Assembly: GCA_900542495.1 (NCBI GenBank)
Contig: UQNW01000006.1
Coordinates: 84,750-148,749, forward strand
Origin: an uncultured Roseburia sp.
GTDB lineage: Bacteria > Bacillota > Clostridia > Lachnospirales > Lachnospiraceae
Length of the DNA: 64,000 bases
Reading direction: 5' to 3'
The notes below the pieces were generated by a model. The model did no database searches, was not told the DNA's origin, and was given only the letters and a program-made list of their open reading frames with translations. Both the position numbers and the translations under genes were made by a program. Of the stretch, positions 50,785-58,723 are shown in pieces (position 1 is the stretch's first letter; each line of letters opens with the position of its first letter).

Positions 50785-52596
50785 ATGAATGCATTTCAAT
50801 TTATCGGTCAGTATATCAAACGGCATAAAGTCCAATACACACTCGGCATTATCACACTTTTTATCGTGGACTTTGCCAATATTTTCATCCCAAAGCTTAC
50901 CGGTGTCATCACCGACGGTCTCACTGCGCACAGCCTCGACTGGAGAGGTGTGAAATTAAACCTGCTCTATCTGTTTCTGCTCGGTCTTTTACTCGCAGTC
51001 GGACGTTTTTTCTGGCGTTACTTCCTCTTTGGTGCTTCCCGCTCTATTGAGAAGGAACTGCGCAATGATATGTTTGCCCACCTCGAAAAAATGGATGTGG
51101 AATATTACAACGAGCACAAGACCGGTGATCTGATGACACGTTTTACGAGTGACTTAAACGCGATCCGTATGGCGATCGGACCTGCCGTCATCTGCGTGTT
51201 TGACGCTTCTGTCATGACCATTATGGTCATTTTCCAGATGATGTATTATGTCAGTGTGAAGCTGACACTCATTGCAGTCATTCCAATGCTGTTTATTTTG
51301 TTTGGCGAGATTTATTATGGAAAAATCATCCGTCCACGCTTTACTGCAAGACAGGAAGCCGTGTCTGACCTGACCGACTATGTGCAGGAAAGTTTTTCCG
51401 GTATCCGCGTCATTAAGGCTTTTGTCCGCGAAAAAGCACAGCGTTATCACTTTTTAAAAGAAAACGAAAACACGATGGAAAAGAACTTAAGCATTGCAAA
51501 GATCCAGTCCATTGTCATTCCACTGTTGGATGTCATCATCGGACTTTCTTCACTGCTCACCTTAATTTATGGCGGTTATCTCGCACTGATTGGTGATATC
51601 ACGTTAGGACGTTTTGTGGCTTTCAACCAGTACATCAACATGCTTGTCTGGCCAATGTTAGCCTGCGGGGATTCCGTCAATATGTTTTCGCAGGGTGCTG
51701 CCTCGATCCGGAGAATCCAGGAAATCCTCAAGGAACAGCCTGAGATTGCAGACACCGACAAAACAAAAGAAGTGGACGAGATCAACGGCGAGATTGAATT
51801 TAATCACCTCACGTTCATCCACCGCGGTCACAGCGAACCGACTTTATCTGATATTACGCTGCACGTGCCAGCCGGAACAACCCTCGCCATTATCGGTCGT
51901 ACCGGAAATGGAAAATCCACGCTTGTAAACCTGCTTTTACACCTTTACAACACGAAGCCGGGCATGCTTTTTATCGACGGAAAAGATATCAATACCATTC
52001 CGTTAAAAACACTGCGTGAAAATATCGGTTATGTTCCGCAGGATAACTTCCTTTTCTCTGACACGTTAAAATCAAACATCGCATTCGGAGCGGAAAGTGA
52101 AGATATGGAAGCGATCCAGTCTGCCACCCGCGCTGCCTGTATCCATGAAAATATCGTGCAGTTTCCGGACGGATACGAGACAATTGTAGGAGAACGTGGT
52201 GTTACCCTGTCCGGCGGACAGAAACAGCGAAGCTCGATTGCAAGGGCACTGATGAAAAATGCTCCGATCCTGATCTTAGATGATGCACTCTCCGCTGTCG
52301 ACACGAACACTGAGGAACATATTTTAGCTAATTTAAAGAAAAACAGACAGGGAAAAACAACCATTCTCATTGCGCACCGTATCTCTACCATTCAAAATGC
52401 AGATATCATCATGGTGTTAGAAGACGGCACTGCCGCTGAGATTGGAACCCATGATTCCTTAATGGCAAAACACGGCATTTATTATGATATGTTTGAGAAA
52501 CAGCAGTTAGAGGCGATCCACGGCGAAGCAAAAAAAGCTCTTGTGGAACAGGATATTCCAACTACCGAAAATAAAAATGGAAAGGAGGACGCATAA
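50785..52596 (+). CDS. ABC exporter half-transporter, degenerate-site subunit
   Basis: A 603-residue fused permease-ATPase (six membrane helices, then nucleotide-binding domain). Walker A GRTGNGKST and signature LSGGQKQR are intact, but Walker B is followed by Asp (LILDDALSAVD) in place of the catalytic Glu. That marks the degenerate site of heterodimeric exporters such as BmrCD or TM287/288. The ATG at 50785 follows AGGGAGATTTATTT; the longer frame starts with TTG. It is one base from the partner gene. Likely an exporter of drugs, lipids or peptides. Confidence 0.9.
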   Translation: MNAFQFIGQYIKRHKVQYTLGIITLFIVDFANIFIPKLTGVITDGLTAHSLDWRGVKLNLLYLFLLGLLLAVGRFFWRYFLFGASRSIEKELRNDMFAHLEKMDVEYYNEHKTGDLMTRFTSDLNAIRMAIGPAVICVFDASVMTIMVIFQMMYYVSVKLTLIAVIPMLFILFGEIYYGKIIRPRFTARQEAVSDLTDYVQESFSGIRVIKAFVREKAQRYHFLKENENTMEKNLSIAKIQSIVIPLLDVIIGLSSLLTLIYGGYLALIGDITLGRFVAFNQYINMLVWPMLACGDSVNMFSQGAASIRRIQEILKEQPEIADTDKTKEVDEINGEIEFNHLTFIHRGHSEPTLSDITLHVPAGTTLAIIGRTGNGKSTLVNLLLHLYNTKPGMLFIDGKDINTIPLKTLRENIGYVPQDNFLFSDTLKSNIAFGAESEDMEAIQSATRAACIHENIVQFPDGYETIVGERGVTLSGGQKQRSSIARALMKNAPILILDDALSAVDTNTEEHILANLKKNRQGKTTILIAHRISTIQNADIIMVLEDGTAAEIGTHDSLMAKHGIYYDMFEKQQLEAIHGEAKKALVEQDIPTTENKNGKEDA

Positions 52597-52597
52597 T

Positions 52598-54574
52598 ATG
52601 AAACGTCTGTTAACATATTTAAAACCGCATAAATGGGTCATGACTGCCGCAACGGTTCTCGTCCTCTTTATCATTGTAGTAGAACTTTACCGTCCAATCG
52701 TCATTGGTGACGCGATCGACAATTATATCAACGGTTATTATGCTCCTTATATTGAAACGACTGCCGATGCACCGGGCGCAGTTCCTTACCATGACACGTA
52801 TTTGACAAGAGATTTCGAAAAAGAAAGCGGACAGACTTACGACCAGATTCTTCTTTATAATAATGAATATTATATGGCTGAAAATCTTTCATCTGAGGAA
52901 TGTGATGCATTAAAAAATGCAGATTCCGCCACGCTTTCATCTTATGTAAACCAAGATGCCACACTTCTCACCCGCGAGGACTTAAAGGCATTAAGGCACT
53001 ACGATTTTGCCGGAATTTTAAAGGCTGCTGCCCTCTATCTGCTCCTGCTGCTCACCGGATTTGTCTTAAACGCATTAGACACCTGGATTTTGCAGAAAAT
53101 GGGACAGCAAATCATTTACCAGATGCGTGAGGAAGTCTTTACCCACATTCACAGCCTATCGTTGAACTTTTTCAATAATACACCGGTCGGAAAACTCGTC
53201 ACCCGTGTTTCCAACGACACCGAGGCTGTCAATGAGCTGTTTTCCACGATTTTGGTAAAGCTCTTTAAGAATATTGTAAAAATCATCGGCTATGCAGTCG
53301 TGATGCTCTCGATCAACGTGAAAATGGCTCTTGTTTCCTTTGCACTGCTGCCACTTGTCACGATCCTGACTTTTTATTTCCGGGTTATGTCAAGAAAAGC
53401 TTACGAGCTCACGAGAAACCGCATTACAGATTTAAACACCTTTTTATCCGAACACCTCTCCGGCATGAAACTGATCCAGATTTTTGCAAGAGAAGAAGAA
53501 AAGTATACACAGTTTGAAAAGAAATCTGAAGACCTGTACAAGGCAAACTGGCGCGAGGTCATGACTTTCGCCATTTTCCGTCCGTCCATTTATCTGGTAT
53601 CGGTGCTTGCCATGATGCTCGTTATCGGAACCGGAAGTGCCGGAGTTTTAAACCAGACACTTTCCCTCGGAACACTGTTTATTTTTATCACTTACATTAC
53701 ATCCTTTTTTGATCCGATCCAGGAGCTTGCAGAGCAGTTCGGTACGTTGCAGTCCTCGCTTGCTTCTGCCGGAAAGATTTTCTCTATTTTAGACGAGAAA
53801 CCGGACATCGTAAAGCCGACGCATACTGTCGACGTGAAGATCAATGGACGTATCGAGTTCCGTCATGTATGGTTTGCTTATGAGAAGGACGACTACATTT
53901 TAAAGGATATCAGCTTCGTGATTGAACCCGGAGAAAAGGTTGCCTTTGTCGGTGCCACCGGAGCTGGAAAGTCTTCTATTTTGAATCTGATTGGACGCTA
54001 CTTTGATATCCAGAAAGGCGAGATTTTAATCGACGGTGTCAATATCAAGGATATCGACACAGATGTGCTGCGTGCCGCCATTGGTCAGGTCCAGCAGGAT
54101 GTATTTATTTTTACCGGGGATATTAAGAGCAATATTTCGTTAGACAATGAATCGATCTCTATTGAAGATGTGAAGCGTGCCGCAGAGATCGTACACGCGG
54201 ATTCCTTTATTGAAAAAATGCCGGGCGGCTATGATGCACCGGTAACGGAACGCGGAAGTACGCTGTCCGCCGGACAGAGACAGTTACTTTCCTTTGCAAG
54301 AACTTTAGCATACAATCCAACAATTCTTGTCTTAGATGAGGCAACTGCCAATATCGACACTGAGACGGAAGCACTGATTACAAATGCGTTAGAAAAACTT
54401 ATGGAAGGACGCACCACGATCATGGTTGCACACCGGCTTTCCACGATCCAGCATGCAGACAAAATCATTGTCATGCATCAGGGGCAGATCAAAGAATCCG
54501 GCACCCATCAGGAGCTGCTCGCCCAGAACGGACTGTACCGGAAGTTGTATGATCTGCAGCTTGTGGAAGCGTAG
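52598..54574 (+). CDS. ABC exporter half-transporter, catalytic subunit with extracellular insert
   Basis: A 658-residue permease-ATPase partner of the preceding gene. Between TM1 and TM2 is an insert of about 95 residues (45-140), acidic and Tyr-rich, as seen in the large subunit of BmrD-like exporters. Walker A GATGAGKSS and Walker B with the normal Glu (VLDEATANID) are present; the signature reads LSAGQRQ, the common variant in such partners. The ATG at 52598 follows AAAGGAGG. The pair forms one heterodimeric exporter in the cytoplasmic membrane. Confidence 0.92.
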   Translation: MKRLLTYLKPHKWVMTAATVLVLFIIVVELYRPIVIGDAIDNYINGYYAPYIETTADAPGAVPYHDTYLTRDFEKESGQTYDQILLYNNEYYMAENLSSEECDALKNADSATLSSYVNQDATLLTREDLKALRHYDFAGILKAAALYLLLLLTGFVLNALDTWILQKMGQQIIYQMREEVFTHIHSLSLNFFNNTPVGKLVTRVSNDTEAVNELFSTILVKLFKNIVKIIGYAVVMLSINVKMALVSFALLPLVTILTFYFRVMSRKAYELTRNRITDLNTFLSEHLSGMKLIQIFAREEEKYTQFEKKSEDLYKANWREVMTFAIFRPSIYLVSVLAMMLVIGTGSAGVLNQTLSLGTLFIFITYITSFFDPIQELAEQFGTLQSSLASAGKIFSILDEKPDIVKPTHTVDVKINGRIEFRHVWFAYEKDDYILKDISFVIEPGEKVAFVGATGAGKSSILNLIGRYFDIQKGEILIDGVNIKDIDTDVLRAAIGQVQQDVFIFTGDIKSNISLDNESISIEDVKRAAEIVHADSFIEKMPGGYDAPVTERGSTLSAGQRQLLSFARTLAYNPTILVLDEATANIDTETEALITNALEKLMEGRTTIMVAHRLSTIQHADKIIVMHQGQIKESGTHQELLAQNGLYRKLYDLQLVEA

Positions 54575-54626
54575 TGGATGAAATTTTGTAACTACAGTTC
54601 CTATATCCGTCTGAAACTCAATCCAC

Positions 54627-55703
54627 CTATCGCTTCCATGTGGAATCACGCACAACAATTTCCGGTTCCACGCGGATGTGAAGTTCCTCCTCCGTGAGTG
54701 CTTCGCCACGGATCAGCCGGAGCAGAAGTTCTGCCGCCATTCTGCCAAGTTTGTCCTGCGGATGTGAAATTGTCGTGATTGGAATATGATTATCTTTTGC
54801 GAGAAGCGAATTATCAAACCCTGTGACCGAAACGTCACGGGGTACTTTTTTGCCAAATTCGCGTAACGTCCGGATGACTTCAACTGCAATCTGGTCATTG
54901 TAGCAGACCACAGCATCCATCGGTATGTCTGCACAAATCGCGTTGCTGATCGTCTCCCGCGGTTTCACCTCCTTGTCTTCCGTGTAAAACCATGTAACCG
55001 AATCCGGATCGTATAACATCCCTGCCTCCTGCAGTGCCTTGACATATCCCTTGTGCCTGGCCTGTCCCTGCATATCATCTGCCTTAAAAATACCATGGAT
55101 ATTCTTATGTCCTAACTCGATCAGATATTTTGTGATCAGATATCCGCCCTTCATATCGTCCATCAGCACATATGGCTTCTTCTTCATCTGCTCAAAATAT
55201 CCCTGAATAAACACATACGGAATCCCATATTCATCCATCTGGTCATAAAGGCTTGTATGTCTGCAGGAAATCTGCGTTTTGCTTGGCTCAATGATAAGTC
55301 CGTCAATATCCTTCGACAGCAGTTCCTCCATACAGCGTGCCTCCGCAGCTCTCGAATTTCTTGTTGTTTTGAGCATAATACTGTAACCATTTGCCGTAAG
55401 CACCTGCTCAATCCCCTGGATTAGTCTCGGAAAAATATAATCTGACAAATAGGTAGTCACCACCGCAATATTCATGGAATTTCTTGTGTGGATCGTGCGC
55501 TCCGATACAAACGTTCCTCTCCCATGCTCTGCATAGAGAAATCCTTCCTCCGCCAGTTCCCCGATTACCTTGCGCACCGTCTGTCGGCTGATGTGATACT
55601 GCCCGGCAAGCGTATTTTCCGAAGGAATTTTCTCCCCTGCATTCCACTCCTTATGAATAATTTTTAATTTTATATCCTCTATCAAAAAAATTGCGAAACC
55701 CAT
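54627..55703 (-). CDS. GntR/LacI-type sugar regulator (AraR-like)
   Basis: A regulator of about 358 residues: GntR winged HTH (5-70, KIPSENTLAGQYHISRQTVRKVIGEL) joined to a LacI-type periplasmic-binding sugar domain (78-355; AVVTTYLSDYIFPRLIQGIEQ, VTGFDNSLLAKD). This is the AraR layout, a repressor answering to arabinose or another sugar. The start is uncertain: the ATG at 55703 lies inside a palindromic repeat and has no ribosome site; a TTG at 55685 is an alternative. Its target is not evident; the two genes upstream are not sugar genes. Confidence 0.85.
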   Translation of the reverse strand: MGFAIFLIEDIKLKIIHKEWNAGEKIPSENTLAGQYHISRQTVRKVIGELAEEGFLYAEHGRGTFVSERTIHTRNSMNIAVVTTYLSDYIFPRLIQGIEQVLTANGYSIMLKTTRNSRAAEARCMEELLSKDIDGLIIEPSKTQISCRHTSLYDQMDEYGIPYVFIQGYFEQMKKKPYVLMDDMKGGYLITKYLIELGHKNIHGIFKADDMQGQARHKGYVKALQEAGMLYDPDSVTWFYTEDKEVKPRETISNAICADIPMDAVVCYNDQIAVEVIRTLREFGKKVPRDVSVTGFDNSLLAKDNHIPITTISHPQDKLGRMAAELLLRLIRGEALTEEELHIRVEPEIVVRDSTWKR

Positions 55704-55726
55704 AAAATGAGTTTCGCAATTTTTTA
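55684..55726. repeat. Palindromic repeat, GCGAAACTCAT family, copy 3
   Basis: AATTGCGAAACCCAT and ATGAGTTTCGCAATT pair almost perfectly over AAA, with A- and T-runs outside. It joins the stop codon of the AAA-ATPase gene to the start codon of the sugar regulator and would act as a terminator for the former. Confidence 0.75.
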
Positions 55727-57310
55727 TTTCTGATATTGTTCCATTATACATTCATGCTTTTTACTTTCCTTATCATAACTGATTCCGACAAGCAAAATAT
55801 TTCCAGTGTATTGCAGCAATGATTCCGGATATTTTTTCTCCTTTATCTGGCTGAGTGCTGTCTGCACATCCTGATTCCACTTTAATTCCACAACGAGAGC
55901 CGGATAATAACTTACATACTCAGGCTTTGGAATAAAAACAAAATCCGCAAATCCGCGCCCTGTCGGCAATTCCCTGATCGGTTTAAAATAATATTCCATT
56001 GAACTTAAATATGCAATGGAAAGTACGCTACTCAGTGAATTTTCATTATGATAAGTAATTACAGATGCATATTCCGTGTGTATTTTTTCAATCTGATCAG
56101 CAACAGCCGCTTCATCCATATCCAGCGTGGCTTCTAACAATTTTTCCGATTCCTGTTCAAACTGCCTTAATTCTGTCCACTTGCTCTCCTCAACCGCATC
56201 CACAAATTCTCCACGAATTTCCTCATTTGGAATATAGGCAAGTTTTCCCTTCTGGTCATATGCAAGATAACCGAGATGAATTAGTAAAGTGAGCACATCG
56301 TCTCTGTTCTTTATGGATACCATATCATTCTGGAAAGTGGTCGTTTTTACCTTGATCGCATTTCCGGACATCATCTCAATAATAGCCGTTTTCAATCCAT
56401 CAAAATCCATGTTGATAAATGGACGGATTGATTCGAATGTACTGGTCTGTGACCAGTAACTCTGGAATGTTCCATCTAACATCACTTCAACAACCGCCTT
56501 CGGATTATAGGCATGATACTCTTTTAATATATATCCATCATACCATCTCTTTACTTCATCAAATTCCTGACCATACCGGGTACACAATTGTTTTACTTCA
56601 TCCTCTGTAAATCCAATATAAGGAGCGAATCTTCCCGGATTTAACATTGTAAATTCATAAAAATTATTTAATGCCGACTGTGTGGTCTGTTTTTTGATCG
56701 GCAGTATTCCTGTCAGATACGCAAGTTCAATATACTTGGTAGGCTCAACTCCCTTAAACAGCCCTCTCAAAAAATTGATATATTCTTCCTGTGCTTTTTT
56801 ATTTGTGGACTGATCACGAATCAACACATCCCATTCATCGATGATGATGATAAATTTGTGACCTGTGGTTTCTTTGATACGCGACAATGCATCTGACAAA
56901 GTGAGATTTTCATCCAATAACTGTTCTGGATACATTTTTACCAATTCTTCCAGAACACTTGCAGTAATATAGCCAACCACACTGTCTGCATCCTGAACAT
57001 TCGACAGAAACCACTGAATATCAATATGGATCACGTCAAATTTGTTCAGATATTTTTTAAAATCTTCTTTCTCTGCAATCTTCATGGAAGAAAACATCTT
57101 CTCTGAATCGCAGCCTTTGCTATAATATGCAACAAGCATATTGGCAGTTGTCGACTTTCCAAATCGTCTCGGTCGGCTGTTACAGATCAATCCCTGTGTC
57201 GTGCCTAAAACCTTATTCGTTTCCTCGATCAATCCTGTTTTATCCACATAAATTTCAGAATTTAATGTTACCTGAAATGCACTGTTATCTGGATTTACAA
57301 ATCTTCCCAT
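55724..57310 (-). CDS. AAA-ATPase-like / PD-(D/E)XK domain protein
   Basis: A 528-residue protein of the AAA-ATPase_like plus DUF1703-type nuclease group, very common in gut anaerobes. VDKTGLIEETN and SRPRRFGKSTTANML (Walker A) lie near residue 40; KFIIIIDEWDVLIRD is Walker B near 160. The C-terminus has GRGFADFVF and PALVVELKWNQD, which give the PD-(D/E)XK core (D...ExK). Function is unproven; genome defence or mobile DNA roles have been suggested for such folds. The ATG at 57310 follows AAAGGAG. It stops inside the palindromic repeat. Confidence 0.87.
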   Translation of the reverse strand: MGRFVNPDNSAFQVTLNSEIYVDKTGLIEETNKVLGTTQGLICNSRPRRFGKSTTANMLVAYYSKGCDSEKMFSSMKIAEKEDFKKYLNKFDVIHIDIQWFLSNVQDADSVVGYITASVLEELVKMYPEQLLDENLTLSDALSRIKETTGHKFIIIIDEWDVLIRDQSTNKKAQEEYINFLRGLFKGVEPTKYIELAYLTGILPIKKQTTQSALNNFYEFTMLNPGRFAPYIGFTEDEVKQLCTRYGQEFDEVKRWYDGYILKEYHAYNPKAVVEVMLDGTFQSYWSQTSTFESIRPFINMDFDGLKTAIIEMMSGNAIKVKTTTFQNDMVSIKNRDDVLTLLIHLGYLAYDQKGKLAYIPNEEIRGEFVDAVEESKWTELRQFEQESEKLLEATLDMDEAAVADQIEKIHTEYASVITYHNENSLSSVLSIAYLSSMEYYFKPIRELPTGRGFADFVFIPKPEYVSYYPALVVELKWNQDVQTALSQIKEKKYPESLLQYTGNILLVGISYDKESKKHECIMEQYQK

Positions 57311-57396
57311 CTCTTTACCTGCTCCTTTCCGAAGCCACATCCTATTATTGAGTTTATCATTGATTTTCCAAATAACAAGCTATCTGATGCAAATGC

Positions 57397-58314
57397 TCAA
57401 TCTGCAATTGTGTATCCGGCTTTTATCATTGCCTGCTTCAATTCATCAACTGTCATAGAAAGCTTCTGTGCTCCGCGCTGTATAGAATAATCTCCGTCAG
57501 CCACAGACTGATAAACTTCATGCGTACGACCTTCTTCTCGTCCTTCTTCTCGTCCTTGCTCTCGTCCTTCCTCAATCGCATCTGCGCGCTCAAGTTCGAT
57601 CTGACGTTCAAACGTATAATCAAGCTGCATATTCTTTACCACCTCACTTCTACGCGTCTTCAGGAAATCACGCAGGATATCATTATCAATGCAATAATCG
57701 ATTGCCTTCTCAATATCGGATAATAATTCCTGTTCTGTATTTCCATGATGATATTCCCTGACTTTGTTTACAAAGATCATATATTCGTCTAACCACCGGC
57801 ACTGCTCCATAAGTTTTTTATTCTTTCCGGTGTTGATGTTATAAACCATGCATTTTAATTCGAGCTTCGGATCATCCGTTGGCTTCTCAAATGCATCCGA
57901 AAGCCTTAGTTCCTGTATCTCCGGCTGTTTTTCTTCTCCGTTATAAAAGACTACAAACTGCGGTGTTGGTATCTTCACAAGTCTCCGTCCGTATATGTTC
58001 CTATGAAGCCTGCTTCCATCATCCCTGCTGCTTAGATATTCAGAAATGATTGCAGTAAAGTAAATCAGGCTGCGAACCGGCATATTCGGACAAACGGTTG
58101 ACTCGTGCTCATAGATGCTTAACCTTGCATCCACAACAAATGCCGCATCATTTCTAACGGACAATGAGATGCCGCCATCTAAGGTTTTCATCTCGACAGC
58201 ATCCGGATCATCATAGGATGAGCCATTCATCACATTGTAAAGCTCTAATGCTCTCTCCTTGTCCTGCATCAGCATACAGAACACATCACTTTTATACTCT
58301 CTGTTTCCACTCAT
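57397..58314 (-). CDS. Rpn/PD-(D/E)XK nuclease-type transposase-like protein
   Basis: A 305-residue protein of the Rpn/YhgA-like recombination-promoting nuclease group often annotated as putative transposase in clostridia. The N-terminus (EYKSDVFCMLMQDKERALELYN) and VVDARLSIYEHES, TPQFVVFYNGEEKQPE fit the nuclease core. A Glu/Arg-Gly repeat (EGREQGREEGREEGR, about 248-262) precedes a short C-terminal helix-turn-helix-like segment. AAAGGAGG gives a clear start. It is not flanked by inverted repeats of its own, so I treat it as a resident gene rather than an insertion sequence. Confidence 0.85.
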   Translation of the reverse strand: MSGNREYKSDVFCMLMQDKERALELYNVMNGSSYDDPDAVEMKTLDGGISLSVRNDAAFVVDARLSIYEHESTVCPNMPVRSLIYFTAIISEYLSSRDDGSRLHRNIYGRRLVKIPTPQFVVFYNGEEKQPEIQELRLSDAFEKPTDDPKLELKCMVYNINTGKNKKLMEQCRWLDEYMIFVNKVREYHHGNTEQELLSDIEKAIDYCIDNDILRDFLKTRRSEVVKNMQLDYTFERQIELERADAIEEGREQGREEGREEGRTHEVYQSVADGDYSIQRGAQKLSMTVDELKQAMIKAGYTIAD

Positions 58315-58341
58315 ATTAGTTCCTCCTTTAAAATAAAAACT

Positions 58342-58481
58342 TATAAAGCAGGATGTATGAGTGCTTTCATTCTTCCAACGCTGTCCTGAAACAGAAGCTA
58401 CTGTGGAATCGTTCCGATTTCATTCTTATACCAGAACTCATGTCGTGAACTGTTATCTTTCTGATTAAATCCTGCTTTATA
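58342..58481. repeat. Inverted-repeat element in the Rpn-GH3 gap
   Basis: TATAAAGCAGGAT and ATCCTGCTTTATA are perfect 13-base inverted repeats, 114 bases apart, inside the 408-base gap between the Rpn-like and GH3 genes. No reading frame of note is enclosed. The rest of the gap shows only a small CAACT/AGTTG hairpin near 58575 and AT-rich DNA. Confidence 0.5.
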
Positions 58482-58723
58482 TTACAATGGGTTTTCAAAA
58501 GCAAGATTTTCAGGGATCATTGACTAAGAATAAAAGGTATTTGTGAACACTGTACGATCTAATCGCTGCAAACAACTAAACCTATAGTTGCCAATACATC
58601 AATGTCTCTGTCAGACTGTATCAAATACAGCGACCGCACAGGTAATATAGAAAAACTGCTTTTTACCATATTATCATATCCGAAAAAAAAATGCATTATG
58701 TTTTTGAATTATCTATCAAAAAA

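Noticed and set aside
57397..58314. Calling the Rpn-like gene a complete insertion sequence.
   Set aside because: No terminal inverted repeats or target duplications flank it; the nearby 13-base repeats lie outside and upstream.
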